Part shown: positions 32,926 through 45,625 of the stretch, piece after piece | How positions within the stretch are numbered: position 1 is the stretch's first letter | How the letters are laid out: each line of letters opens with the position of its first letter | NCBI GenBank assembly: GCA_038503035.1 | Contig: JAVSML010018938.1 | Coordinates: forward strand, 1 to 64,000 | Direction: 5' to 3' | From: Crocodylus rhombifer | Lineage: Eukaryota; Chordata; Crocodylia; Crocodylidae | DNA length: 64,000 nucleotides | Translations under genes and position numbers: made by a program | Notes under the pieces: model-generated | Told to the model about the DNA's origin: nothing | Database searches by the model: none | What the model saw: only the letters and a program-made list of their open reading frames with translations

Positions 32926-34685
32926 CTCTTCCCTGCCTTTCACTACATGTGGTAGGCTAAATATATTAAAAAGCATGTTTACTATGGTAATGGGTAGGGG
33001 TAGGGGGGTGCAGAAATATTTAAGGGAGGGCACTATCTTCCAAAGCAAAGTACAGTCACTCACTTTCTATAAATGTGCCCATAAGCCCCCTGTGCTGTGT
33101 GATTTTGGATACCTCTGGTGCCTCTCTTCACGCACAATGCACAGATCATGCTGAGAACAAACAGGTGTGAGGGAACCAGGGACTTTAGAAAGGGCTACTC
33201 AGCATTTTCAAAGTGACAGGCAAGCAGCACAGTTTCTAAAAATCATCCTCTACTTTCGACTGCTGTAGAGGCCTGACACCAGCTGAGTTTCAACCCCCAG
33301 GGTACTGCTTGATCACCTGTGGCAGTATCTTGTCCCTTTCTTGCATTGCTATTGGATGGTTGCATTCGGCCACTGGCCAAACATGGTCTCTGTGATGGCT
33401 GTTGTGTGATGGGGAGAATGTATATGGATCAAAAAGAAGTTATAAGAAGAGCAAATGTGGCTTGGGTCAGGATACATACTGTATCCTATCAGTCACAGAC
33501 CTATGCAGAAGAGCAGTCAGAAAAGTGATACAGAAAAGGGATGTGATTAATTCTCACAGCAGGGCCTACTGCACTGGCTTTTCACTTCAAGTCAATATGT
33601 TCAATGAAAGTACTAGACTGCAATGGGAAGTATCCACTGTCAGCAGCAGTTTGGGCTAGGGAGCATCATCCTCATCCACAACACCATGAGTTCAGATGTG
33701 GATCACTGTAAAAGCATTCCTCTACACAGAAGTGACAGGCACTGCTTATGAGGTCCCGTTACTCAAAACATACTCCCCCACGGATCCATGCTCTGGCCCA
33801 CAGTATGTATGTCTCACTGACAGCAAAAAAAGAGATAGGGTTCTCCTAAACAAATTAGACAGCGCCACCTTTTAAAAAATGTACATCTTATCCACCTGTA
33901 GAGCCAGATATAAATATCCCTGTGCTTGTGCATAAGGTCACACCATCCATTGAGGTCCTCCCTTAAATGACTAGTTCTTGGGTATTGTCAGATAGTATAG
34001 GTTTCAGATATCTGCCACAAGTCACAGGGCCAAGCACAACTGTTAATCCTGAGGCCTGCTTTATCCTGGTCTCTAAGAGGGGCTGACATCACTCCTTAGT
34101 ACCCATCTAATAGTGGGTGGGATCCTGTGCTCTTGAGAGCTTCAGAGGATGCTAGCCTAGTCAAGAAGCAACACAGCAAAGATGGCACATAACAAGGGAG
34201 TAGGAGAAATTCCATAGCCTCACAATGAGGCAGCCTTTCTCCACTGGAAAGAAGGGAAAACAAAAGCAAAAGTTATGGTAGTTGGCTTTGGCAGCCACTT
34301 TAAAGCAAGTCCTCCTTGCCCCCCACGCTCCTGAACAGAACTATGTGGGTTCTTGCTGTTGCTTGCTGTTGGATGGTCCTCAGATGTGCTCCTTGAGCTT
34401 CTGCACTGAGATAGACGCCAACCACAAAATATGTCGGGAAGAGATAAATTCAGCAGCCAATATCTCTAAGGCAGGCCAGCCAGACCACAAGCCTTGTGCC
34501 AGTTGGGAACAAGAATCACAATGACAGACAGACTTCAGACTGACAGTGTTTAACAATACACTCCTTTCCCAGGGAAACAACAAAGGTGGGACACAGCTGA
34601 CAGCTGGGCCAGAAACTGCTACCATATATGGGGAGAACCCTAATGTCTCAGTCCCACCAGATGCTCTTGGTTGTGACTTAAAAGC
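32926..34685. other. No feature recognised
   Basis: Short open frames only. No repeat ends or exon-like segments I can support. Confidence 0.4.
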
Positions 34686-34689
34686 AAAA

Positions 34690-36060
34690 CCCATAGGAAG
34701 ATGGGAGCTGACCAGGTCAATCAGACCCCAGGTTCATCTAGTCTTGTCTCCTGTTTCTGATAGTGACCAGCACCAGCTGCTTCACAAGAAAGTATATGAA
34801 CCTATCAGTAGGTACATAGTGATATGCCACCAGGAAAAGTTCCCTCCTAACCCCCAGGCAGTGGCACATTAAGATTTATTGCGGACCTGGACAAACAGGA
34901 AATTGGAGGCCCCCCACCAGGTGAAGGCAGGTTCCCTTTGCACCTGCCAGGAAGCTGTGGCTGGACCCACTTGGCCTCCTTAGCACATCTGGGGCTAGTC
35001 AGGTGGCGCAAGCGCTGCTGAGGTGAAGGCAGCCCTGGCCCCTCTGCCCAGTGGGTGTCACGCAGCCAGAGCTGTGGTCCCCCAGCACCACTGGATGGAC
35101 CAGGGGGCAAGAGCTTCACCCCAGCTGCCTGCCCATCCCCCTCCTGGCCCAGGTGGAGCAGGGCTGTCCCACAGTGCTGGTGCCTGTGACTGCCCACAAA
35201 TGGCAGGAAGCAGGAGTGGGAGTGGGGCCGCCTATGGGGCCTCCTGGCAGCAGATGGCCCTGGGAAGCCACCACTACGTGCAGGGAGGACCATGCCTGCC
35301 CCTAGCCTCTGGTCCTGGCCTGGCCGGAGGAGAGGAAGCGTTCAGTGACTGCCCTGGATGCCTACAGCCAGGATGTCCACCCTGGCTGTGCTGCCCTGCC
35401 ACCCCAGGGGGCCCGACTGGCAGGGGCCCCTGCGTCCAGGCTCTGCAAGCCTGTGAATTAATCTGCCTCTGCCCCTAGGAATCAGAGGTTAGGTTTTTTT
35501 CCATGAAAAATGAAGGTTTTTTTTCCATTCTTTCCCAAGCTTCTTGTATTATTTTTTAAATCCTTCTGATTGTAATTTTGGATATTCACACTATTCAAGC
35601 CAATCCTCTTTTAAGTCCTGCAGAGCACTTGGCCTCAATGAAAACCTGTGGCAATTAGTTCTAGGAGCTAGAAGTGCACTTAGTAAAAAAACCGAACACG
35701 TCACCTTTCAACAATTCTGCAGTGAAGTTGCTACCTTAGTTTCACTGATTTCCCCTTTGTTTCTAGTGAAGTGCCCCATCTAACTTCTGTACACCCTTTA
35801 TTTTCCTCGTTTTTTTTTTCTCTAAGGTAAAACAGTCCCAGAATTTGCTTTATTCTCTCTTTCAAACCGAAAGTTTCACCACCTATTGTAAAATCTCTTC
35901 TCTGTCAGTTGCATCCTTTTAAAGAGAGGGTCACCAGAACACACCTACACATGGTATTCTAGGGGAGGGTTCATTGTGTATTATATAATGGCATGCTATC
36001 ATTTTAAGTATTAATCTTGTTTAGGACTATTTTTTGTTGACGTAAAACAGGTTTGTAATT
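34690..36060 (-). mobile_element. Old CR1 LINE 3' region, split by a hAT element
   Basis: The left piece 34690-34858 (TCAATCAGACC, CATCTAGTCTTGTCTCCTG, TCCCTCCTAACCCCCAGG) and the right piece 35480-36060 (AATCCTCTTTTAAGTCCTGC, ACTTGGCCTCAATGAAAACC, AGAGAGGGTCACCAGAACAC) read in CR1 3' UTR-to-RT order on the minus strand. They are interrupted by the insertion at 34859-35471. No open frame survives. Confidence 0.62.
34859..35471. mobile_element. hAT-type element nested in CR1, 613 bp
   Basis: Ends CAGTGGCACATTAAGATTTA and, reverse complement, CAGAGGCAGATTAATTCACA are inverted repeats. CCCCCAGG (34851-34858) and CCCCTAGG (35472-35479) are an 8-bp target duplication with one mismatch. The GC-rich interior produces long but meaningless frames on both strands. 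Confidence 0.78.
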
Positions 36061-36788
36061 TTTTTTTACCGAAAGAAAGTGTCTGTTTTTTGAGGAAAAG
36101 AATATTTTTCATTAAAAAATGGTCAGAAGTTGAAATATTTTAATCAGAAATAGCACTGAAGTGCCAGTAAGTACCACATGGTTTTTGATAACATCGCCTT
36201 GGAGGGCCCACTATACCCTAAAGTCCATGCCTTATGACCTTTACTGTGGTAGTGAATCTCAGGAAGCATGAAATTCCAATCCAGCAGTGCCAAGATGATT
36301 TCCAAACCAGTTACTGCATGGTGGGGTTGGAGTTAGGTGGAGTGGTTGAATAGGTGCAGGTGTAATGCTTGTAGAGTCCTGTGTATACTGGAATAAAACC
36401 TTATACACTACATTGATTCATCCTGAGCTGAGGGAAGCCCTGTTTTGAGGTGTTCCATCAAGTAGGATCAAGTGAAAAATTCAATGTAAATCTTCATTTA
36501 CATTTTAAAATGTTTTTAATTACAGTGTGTTGGATTCCTCTGAATACTTTAGCAAAGACATGTACTAGCAGGGATCTTCATAGGAGTGACAGATTTTGAA
36601 ATCAACATAGGAGGGAACAGTGTTTGCAAAAAGCTATTTTTTAATTCATAATCATGAGCTGGCAACTCAAATCTGAGTCACACTTAGCCAATCAAAGAAA
36701 ATAAGCCAGGCATGTGACTCAGGTATTTGAAGGATGATAGCCCAGATTTCAAATGCAGCATATGACTTACGAAAGAGCTGTAGACAAA
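36061..36788. other. AT-rich sequence, no feature recognised
   Basis: I see nothing beyond homopolymer T runs near 36060 and 36080. Confidence 0.4.
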
Positions 36789-37058
36789 GGATGTGTCTAC
36801 ACAAGATGCTGTATTGTACAAAAGGCTAATCTACCGTGCAGTAAATCATCACCATCTACATGTGCATGGCAATTAGGGCACAGTAGACCAATTTACCATG
36901 CTGCTGGATAGTCCTATCAGATACAAGTGGTAACTGGCAGCACAGTAAATTACTGCACTTAAATGCACATGTAGACCATGACATCGGGATATGTTTACTC
37001 AGGTTCAAATTGAGCCAGAGTATATTCAGTCACATTGATTGCACATGTAGACATGCCC
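36789..37058. mobile_element. TCTACACATG-type TIR element, copy 2
   Basis: GGATGTGTCTACACAAGATG at the left and the reverse complement of the right end (GGGCATGTCTACATGTGCA) match. The interior has CCGTGCAGTAAATC and GCACAGTAAATTACTGCAC. Confidence 0.62.
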
Positions 37059-37639
37059 AAAGGATTTTCAGAAATTATTACATGAATAAACTTGAATAGA
37101 GAACACATTTGGGACAAAGCACAACATGTTCTGGACATTTCTTAGAATTATATGGAAGTAGGACTGGAAGCAAGCACACAAAGTCTAAAGCAGGAAAAGG
37201 AGGCAAACTCCATGGAATGGCATTTTGGTCCATGGTTGGAACTAGTAGGCACTCCTGTAATGCAAACAATAATAGAGTTCATCATTTGTTATGAACAATG
37301 CATTCAGCTCTCATTACAAACAGTGCTTAGGAAAATAATGGGACATCTGCTGTCTGTGGATGGATGCAAGGCATTCCATATGTGCCCTGTAAGCTCAAGG
37401 TGTTCCCAGCTGTGATTTCCTTCAATTGGTTTGTGCTTATTGTAGTTACAGATCCAGCATTTATCTCCTACAAGTACAAAGCATTATAGACAAAATGTGA
37501 AAATTTGATAGCTAGTAAAAGCAGTTTAGAAGATATTACTATGATGTAAGACCTTATTTCTGCAGGCTTTCAGAAGGAAGGGTTAAGTTTTGGGGAACTG
37601 TTTTTGGAGTTTATTACATACTATTCTGTTTTAACATTT

Positions 37640-37740
37640 CATCTGTTTTTTATAATTGATCTTGTTTTATATTATAAGCCACCCTGAACCTTTTCTGGGG
37701 AAAGAAGCATATAAAGCTAATAAATATACAAATTAACAAA
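37640..37740. repeat. Possible LINE/SINE 3' tail
   Basis: TTATAAGCCACCCTGAACC, then GGGGAAAGAAGCATATAAAG and an AATAAATA end, resembles the common amniote L2/SINE tail (GTAAGCCGCCCTGAG...TATAAAT). Confidence 0.32.
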
Positions 37741-37843
37741 CAATACATAAATAATTCAGGCAGAACACTAATTTACAAACGACACAGAGGTTTAGGATAG
37801 CTATTAGCATCACAATCTATGCTTTTTAAGATTTCAACTCTCA

Positions 37844-38308
37844 GGATACATCTACAGGAGGCGCTTAACTGCGCAGTAACCTGGTTTACTGCGAAGTAAG
37901 CATGTGCACATGCTTTCTACACAGTAAGCCTTGCTAATTGTGGATAAGTTTGCTACCTGCAAATGCAAGTAACAAATTTACTTTCAATTAGTAACAGCGC
38001 GGTAGCACTCATTTAGATGACCGACCGAGAGCAAATTTGCTCCCAGCCAGCCATGCACCAGGGGGCAGGAGATTTCTCCCTGCCTCTGGTTGCTGCCTGC
38101 TGCTGGGGCAGGCTCCACCACTGGAGCTCAAGTGGGAACTATATCCCCTTGTCCCAACAGCAGGGAGCTCCAAGCCCCTTGCTCCAAGATTGCAATCAGG
38201 GAGTGGAGGCTGGGAGATCCTTCTCTCTTAGAACCAGCTCTGTGTTCTTGGGGGTGGTGCTGGGCGATCCTTATCCCTGCACAGTTAGCAACCTGTGTAG
38301 ATGCACCC
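37844..38308. mobile_element. TCTACACATG-type TIR element, copy 3
   Basis: GGATACATCTACAGG at the left and GTGTAGATGCACCC at the right are the inverted ends. The interior has CTGCGCAGTAACC and a GC-rich core that carries spurious frames. Confidence 0.55.
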
Positions 38309-38629
38309 ACAGAATAGGATGAGGCCCTTATTTGGGTTAAGACTACTTTACTCCTGCTTAGGGTTAAAGTGACACTCTTGTGTTTGGAGAGAATAAGGTT
38401 AACTGTTTGGGCAACTAGATAATGAAGGATGCTTATCAGCAATAATATCTTATTGCTCACATTAGCCATTGTAAGGACAGAGAATGTTTGAATCTTGCTC
38501 TCTCAGGATGCCTTACCCTTTCCCCACCTCACATCTCCAGTGACAGTACTACCTGTGGTGTAGCTCCATCATTAGGAACAGCAGAACTGTGTGCACTTCA
38601 CTCCAGATAGCTGCTAGAATTTTAATCAT

Positions 38630-39157
38630 GGTGCGCATATCTACATGAAACGTTTACTGTGCAGTTGATTACTTAGCTGCACAGTAAACATGATGTCTAC
38701 ACATGTGCCCCTATTAGGCCAGAGTAAATTAATATAGTTTGCAGCAGGACCGTACTTGTAAGTACACATATTATCCTGCTGCAGAGTAAAAAACTCTGCA
38801 GCAGCATATGTGTAGACGCTGCCTAGCTGGCTGGGGCAGAAGGATTCTTCAGTGCACGGGCTGCCTGTCAACTAGCCCCACACTGAAGCACTCTCATGCC
38901 CCAGCCAGCCCCTCTGCAGCACACCGAACCAGAGGGGAGCAGCCCTGGGCTGGCAGGCTGGCCCCCTGGGCTTCCTGCCAGCCAGGGCTGCTCTGGTCCA
39001 GCTCATTGTGCTGCACGTGAATAAACTCTGGGACTTACTACTCTGGAGTTTATTGCTCCCAGGCACATGAACAAATGGCATGCCCAGGAGCAATAAAGCC
39101 CAGGGAAATAAGCTCTGGAGTTTATTCACGTGCATTATAGCACATGTAGATGTGTCC
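38630..39157. mobile_element. TCTACACATG-type TIR element, copy 4
   Basis: GGTGCGCATATCTACATG at the left and CATGTAGATGTGTCC at the right are the inverted ends. The interior has TTTACTGTGCAGTTG and TGCACAGTAAACATG as a hairpin. Confidence 0.55.
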
Positions 39158-40340
39158 AATATTACCTAACCCACCAACAGCTAATCCAGAGAACATGGAG
39201 ACAGGAGAACCAGTGGCCACTGGGCAGCCTCCCACTGGTACTACCAGCACTGTAGCTGAACTGGTAGCAGCTATGGGGAAGAACAATCATACTGTATTAG
39301 GGAACCAGTATCACACAGAATCTCCAGTCACATTAAAGCACACCTAAAATGACAGCATAAAGCCAGAAAAGTCTTGTTCCCTCATTTCCATCACAATTTT
39401 TGCAGACCAGATCCCAGGAATGCATTCTCAGCTGGGTGCCTCAGTTCAGCAAGGACTTTGAGCAAATGCTTGAAAGTCACATCTCCACACAGCAAAGTAT
39501 TTAAGGTGCACTTGTCTGAAGCTCTTCAAGAAAAGGGGTACTTAGGGATGTGCTGGCTTTCAATGGGGTTGGGTGCTCTTTTGAGAATCACACCCTTAAG
39601 CATGGTGATATATACATGTTTAAATTGAAGGTGAAGCTAAGTTCTTTCTTGAATAATACCAGCTGTTGAATGTGGACAATAGTCACAATATTGTTGTTAG
39701 TCTCCACAGCAGAATGCAGTATTCAGAGGTTTTGAAGTTAGTCTACCATTATGATGAAATGCAGCATTCAGATTTGCGGACATTTTCAGTCTCATGAATG
39801 AGAGAAATGCATAATGATCAATGAACTGGTTTTCACTTTAAGTATATTATTTTGACTTATTGCTCATAAAACGCTTTGCAGTACCATTAGGAGCAGTGAA
39901 TTATTGCTGTGATAAACCTCTTCCAGATTAATGGACTGGACTGTAATAGATTTATAGGACAAATAGTTTATTATTTAACATCATGTAGTTTTGGTAAATA
40001 TAAAATAGCTGCTGTACCTGCTCTTCTGATCTCTTTCATTATACTGCAACATCCTCAATAAAGACATGAATCTACCAATGGGAATAGATACTTTTTACTC
40101 TGCAAGGTCATTTGTCAACTGCAGCAGTTGTGAATGCCCAACACTGTTCCTTTATCATAAAGTTATTTGTTAGAATGCCAGTAGAACCCAAAGGACAAAA
40201 AGATTTAGCAGGGCAATGCAAACAATGGTGGTAAATATATCAGCAGAAGCACGTTCCTTTGGTCTTCATTAAACTGTGAGCTGGACCTTGCCAGAGACTT
40301 TGCAGTTAAGGCACACACTTTTCATATAACTTGCTGCAAA
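39158..40340. other. No feature recognised
   Basis: AT-rich sequence with no supported coding or repeat signal. Confidence 0.4.
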
Positions 40341-40344
40341 GTCT

Positions 40345-40640
40345 TTATACATAGGAACTATTGGATCAGATCAGACTTAAGGTCTACCTAATTCAGCATC
40401 TTGATTCCAATAGCACTGGATGCTTCAGGGGAAAGCGTTAGCCTCAGAGCAGGCTCCATTGTAAGGCCTTGTGTAGCTCAGTTCAAGTCCTGAAGCATGA
40501 ATTTTAGCATCCTCCCAAAATGTTGTTGCCATTTATTATGATCGCTCTGGATGTTCTTGTTGTTCATATATGTATGCAGTCTGGTTTCAGACCTTGTGAA
40601 GCACTTGACCTCAATGTGCATGTCTACTCAATGCACAGCT
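40345..40640 (-). mobile_element. Old CR1 LINE fragment
   Basis: ACATAGGAACTATTGGATCAG, TCTACCTAATTCAGCATC, ATCGCTCTGGATGTTCTTGTT and ACTTGACCTCAATG follow the CR1 3' UTR order and parallel parts of 34690-36060. Confidence 0.5.
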
Positions 40641-40689
40641 GTGGTAAAAAAACCCACAAGATGTTCACTGACCAGCAGGGATCCTGGTT

Positions 40690-40990
40690 TTCTGTGATAC
40701 AAATCAGATTTTTTCTGATTTAAAAAAAGAAAAAAAAAAAAGAATCACAAATTCTCTGATTAAAAACCCAAAATCTGTTATTAAAGCAAAAGGCCATGAT
40801 ATATATAGGTATCAGTTGAACACAATGTTCTATTGATAAATTTACAGTTTTAAAGCATTTTGGAAGCCTACCAGTGCCTCAATCACTAGAATAAAATAAA
40901 TCATAAATACCTACATATTTTGGCATTTGATTTTGGGTTTTTCATCATGTAAAATCAGAACCACTCTGTACACCCCAGGGTATTATGTGC
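40690..40990. repeat. Unclassified interspersed repeat shared with 58360-58470
   Basis: TTTTAAAGCATTTTGGAAGC, CCTACCAGTG and the AT-rich ATTTTGGCATTTGATTTTGG stretch resemble 58380-58480. The class is unknown. Confidence 0.42.
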
Positions 40991-41189
40991 AGAAAAAACC
41001 CTCAAAATTATGCCAAATTACTTTTATTTTTTCATAAGTTAAACTAAATATAACACTATTTGAACCTTCTTTAGAAATATATGCAGATATGTACCAGGAT
41101 CAGACCTACTGGGAAGCTGTGCATGCTAGCCAAGGCTAGGGCCAGTGGGTGTAGGCAGAAGTATGGCATGGGCTGCCCCAGGTAGGAGT

Positions 41190-42805
41190 AGACAAGGCTC
41201 ATAGATTTCATAGACATTAGGGGCTGGAAGGGACCTCTTGAAATCATTGGGTCCAGCCCCCACCATAGGCTGGAAGTCAGCTGGGATCAAGTGACCCCAG
41301 CAAGGAATATATCCACCTGTTTTTTGAAGGAGTCCAGAGTAGGTGCTTGCACCATCTCTGGAGGGGAGTTTGTTCCAGATCCTGGACACATAAAAAATTC
41401 TCTTCTCATGTCTAGTCTAAATTGGCCTTCCTGGAGTTTATGCCATTAGACCTTGTTATCTCTTGGGGAGCTCTGGCAAATAGGTGTTCTCCCAGGTCCT
41501 GATGTACCCCTCGTATGTAATTGAAGGCTGCCACCAAGTCCCCCCTGAGCCTTCTCTTCTCCAGACTGAAGAGTCCCAAGTCCCTCATCCTCTCCTTGTA
41601 CAGCCCCTCCCTCCAGGCCTTGGATCATATGAGTGGCTCTCCTCTGGACTCTCTCAAACTTCTCCACCTCCTTCCTGAAGTGGGAGACCCACTACTGGAC
41701 ACAGTACTCCAGCTGCAGTCTCACCAGGGCTGAGGAAAGTGGGAGGATAGCTTCCCTGGTTTTGCTTGAGAGGCATTAGTGGATGCACACCAGAGTTTGG
41801 TTAGCTTTGCCAGCCACAGCATCACATTGCTGGCTTATATTCACCTTGTGGTTAATCAAGACCCCCAAATCCCTTTCAGTCATGGTGCTAGTGAGCATAG
41901 CACTGCTGAGCCTGTAAGTATGCTGGGGGTTCTTCCTACCGAGGTTCAGCACCTTGCACTTCTCTGCATTGAAGGCCATCAGCCTACCTTGAGGGAGTGT
42001 CCAAGTCAGCCTGTATCCCTAGCCTGTCCTGTGGTGTGACCGTCTTCCTCCATAATTTGGGATCATCCACAAATTTGGCCAGTTCACATCCAACTCCAAC
42101 ATCCAGATCATTGATGAAGATGTTAAAGAGTACTGGCCCAAGTACTGAGCCCAAGGAACTTCACTGGTAACCCTACGCCACGTTGATTTGCTCTCTTCAA
42201 CTAGTACTCTTTGGGTCTGACCCCGTAGCCAGTTGCCTAGCCATCGGAACATATGATGATCAAGACCACAGTTCCCCATCTTAACATGAGGACATCATGG
42301 GGAAGTAGGTCAAAGGCCTTCTTGAAGTCCAGATATATGATATCCACGTCATCTCTCTTGTCCAGGACACAGGTTACCTGGTTGTAGAAGGAGATGAGGT
42401 TGGTCAGGCAAGACCGGCCAGTCACAAAGCCATGTTAGCTGGCATTCAGAAGCTTGTCTTCCATTAGTCTGGCATTGATGGATCCCTTGACAAGTTTCTC
42501 CAGGATTTTTCCAGGGATGGATGTCAGACTGATTGATCGACAGTTCCCTAGGTCATCCCTCCTCCCTGGTTTGTGGATAGGAACCATGTTGGCTCTTTTC
42601 CAGTCATCCAGGACCTTGCCCAAGCACCATGATTTTTCAAATATCTCTGCCAAGGGGGATGCAATGATGTCTGCCAGCTCTTTCAAGACTCTGGGGTGCA
42701 TTCTGTCTGGGCCTGCGGACTTGTGAATGTCCAGTTTCTCAAGGTGTTCCTTCAATTGATCCACATCGATTTTGGGCCCGTTGCCCACTCCTGGTTTGGT
42801 TTGTG
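41190..42805 (-). mobile_element. Degenerate CR1 LINE, reverse-transcriptase half
   Basis: Minus-strand frames cover CR1 RT in pieces. 42887-42435 holds [20 protein letters not shown], then [18 protein letters not shown]. 42425-42237 holds RSCLTNLISFYNQV and IIYLDFKKAFDLLPHDV. Further fragments run to 41446 (MEKFERVQRRATHMI). It has several frameshifts. The 3' end carries TCATAGATTTCATAGACATT at 41200-41220, the CR1 tail style shared with the element at 51085. Confidence 0.82.
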
Positions 42806-42900
42806 CCATTCCTGGCAGTGTGAAATGAGTGAAAGCTAAGAGCTGACATTTTTCAAAGGGCACCTTGAGTTTAATGAAGGGTGCCATGAGAAAAAAATGT
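42806..42900. repeat. Fragment of the 1207-1508 hAT family
   Basis: GAGTGAAAGCTAAGAGCTGACATTTT matches 1443-1470 of the element at 1207-1508. It abuts the 5' end of the CR1 at 41190-42805. Confidence 0.5.
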
Positions 42901-44390
42901 TAAACACAGGCTAGAAATAGATGTTGCCTAATGAAGTGGATCAGCTGTGCCATGCTAGGTCACAGCACAACCCATCTACTTCATTGAGTGAAACACATTA
43001 TGCCTTGTCCCATCCTTGATAGAGTGAGACAAGGGGCAATGTGATCTCCCCACTTTTCACACTGAGCCAGACCCATTCCCTGGGGTCACTGGGTAGTGAG
43101 TCTGGCTGAGTGGGAAAGGGCTTTTCCCCACTCAGAAAGACCCATCCCCTTGGATTGCAGGAGATGGGTCTGGCTGAGTGAGGAACTTTGACTTCACTTA
43201 CAGAGACGTGCCCTAGATTCTCTGGGGTGCTCTCTGTAAGTGGAGAAAGTAGGCAGGTACTTCAGGGGCTAGAGGGGTCCTCAGCATCCGCAAGGGCACC
43301 TGCCCAGGGTGGCTGGTGAGTATGAGCATCTGAAGTCGCTTTACTGTCCTGCCACAGAGCTAACAGACATCTGCTGTAATAAAGTGGCAGAGTCTGTTAC
43401 TGCCTATTGTCACACCACTGATTTTCCTTTGATGGGGCACAACAAAGGATAGTGATGTCTATTAGCTCACTATTTGTGCCATCACAGCTCCATTTCTCCA
43501 AAGGTCAGGCACGAGGCCTGAGGCGGGAGGCTAACTGGGCCAAAGCTATTACATGTAAACATTATTAGCAGCAGGCTTCGACTCCCATCTCTTCACATAG
43601 TTCTAACCATTTTGCTGAGGTTCAAATCTAATTTGAGCTGTGCTGGCATGCAAAGGGGAAAGTTGGAAAAAAGTCATGTTTGTTCTTCCTAGCCATCAGG
43701 ATCCCCAGAGCTGAGGACACTCTGGTTTGGGGCTCTTGTCCACAACACTGTGCTTAACAAGCCTCTAAAATACCTTTTTCATATGCAGTTAAATAAAAAC
43801 AGCAAAATCCCAAAGGTATAGCACGAGAGTTGTACAGCCCATAAGTACTGGAATGGGAATTCTTAAAGTGACACAAGAGAATTGTATCTGAAATAAGACT
43901 GTTAGATTAATGCTGAGTTACCATCACTCTCGTTAACACTTAATACCTGAACATTACCACTGCTAATGAAGAGCACCTAACCTTAATTCTCCCACCCCCA
44001 GCAGCATAGGGGTACCTGAGGCAAAGTGGAAGCAGTGACTTCTGGTTGCTACCATGATCATGAACACAAGGCTGCTGGCAGCAGCCCCTTTTTTTGCACG
44101 CCCTTCATGTCTGTGTCCAGGGTGGTTGCCTCTATCACCCCTCCCTCCATTCATGTAAACATTTTGGTACAATCTTTCTCAAGTACAGCACATTACAGAC
44201 TTAAATATACACATTTCACATCTTACCATATGTTAATTCCACTTCCATTTAGGGCATTATTGCATTGTAACTTCAACTTCAAGATGTAGCAATAGGCTCA
44301 AGCACATGCCTAGTTTTAAGCATCTAAGTAGTGCCACTGAATTATTCATATGCTTAAAATTAGGTATGGTTTTAAGTACTTAATGGAAGA
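42901..44390. other. No major feature; short hairpins
   Basis: AATGAAGTGGATCAGCTGTG (about 42931) is partly mirrored by CATCTACTTCATT near 42974, and CTGAGTGGGAAA by TTCCCCACTCAG near 43106-43136. I see no coding. Confidence 0.35.
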
Positions 44391-44394
44391 GCAA

Positions 44395-44580
44395 CAGAAA
44401 CTCAGGGTACCTGGGTACTGCTGCTGGCTCTATCACTGGTTTGGTCACTTCACTCTACTATGCCTTGTTTCCCCATCTGCAAATAGGGATGGTGATCCTG
44501 ACCTCCTTTGTAAAGTACTTTGAGGTCTACTGATGAAAAGCCCTGTATGCAGGCTGTTATTATTATTTTCTCCACTGTGC
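44395..44580 (+). repeat. MIR-type core SINE
   Basis: CTGGGTACTGCTGCTGGCTC, CCTTGTTTCCCCATCTGCAA and TACTTTGAGGTCTACTGATG, then a TTATTATTATT end, reproduce the MIR core and 3' end. Confidence 0.78.
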
Positions 44581-45504
44581 TTAAATAAGCCTATTACTAA
44601 ATGAGTCATAACTATACAAAAAATAATCTTTTCCCCAGACAGGTCCACCTATGAAGAGCAATTTTTCATTGTAATAGTTTTCAATGTGCTTCAAAGTCAA
44701 ATACCCACAGAGAATTAGCTCTGTACTTATGTAACTTCTAAATCTGATTTACTGTATTAACAGGGAAACATCAGGGACAGGATTTTAAAAATATAGGAGT
44801 TCCTAAGTTCATATTTAAGCATCCATCTTATTTTCAAAAGTTTTGAGGTCTCTAAGAGCTTCTATTGGCCTCAAATAATATCAAAGAAAGATCTAGTTTG
44901 TGGTAACTGTAATCTCTTTGTGCTCAGTTTGCATAAGGGAAAAAATAAGAAAGACTAAATTAACTGAATTGATTGTTTACTGAAAACTTGTCTCCAGGTT
45001 GAAACTACTGAGTTTAAACTACTAAGTAAGGGGGAAGGAAGGACCTGATTTGCATTATATGTTATAATCAATTTCAAAACAATAAAGTTAACATCTAAAG
45101 TAACACCTGGCCAAGTTTTTTTCTTTCATTGATTTCTATTTTGGCACTGTGTACTTTCCTGCACCTGGCTTTAAGAAAGGTAGAGGTAAAAAAACAAACA
45201 AGCAGGACTTTGTAGTAGTGATTTCAATCCAGCCTGTTACGAGAGGTAAGTGAGACAACTGGTAATTATTATGCAATGAAAACATTTATTCACTTTCAGT
45301 TAATTATGCACACAAAAAATTCACAATGTACATCCGCTAATTATATTGTCTGATATCCACATTGAGGGCTTTTAGCCAATTTTCTATCAACTAGGAAACA
45401 AACATAAGAAGATTTGAAAATATCAATACAAATTAGTAAATGTAAAACCAATGCTGGCATCCTGGATTGCTGGTAATGTGTGGTGGAGTTCAAAGGAAAT
45501 ATGA

Positions 45505-45625
45505 GAGCGTCTTGAGGCAGATCCCCAGCTGGTGGAAGCAGGAATAGCTCCCTTGAAGCCAATGGGCCCAATCTCTAGCTGACATAAAATGTCTTTGTCC
45601 CATTGATGCTGATTTACGCAAGGCT
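45505..45625. repeat. Palindromic CAGCTGG-type repeat, further copy
   Basis: GATCCCCAGCTGGTGGAAGC, TTGAAGCCAATGGGCCCAAT and GATTTACGCAAG are the arms and centre of the family at 25508 and 28092. Confidence 0.45.

Noticed and set aside
35023..35478. 151-codon (+) and 148-codon (-) overlapping frames
   Set aside because: They lie in the GC-rich body of the hAT element at 34859-35471; compositional artefact.
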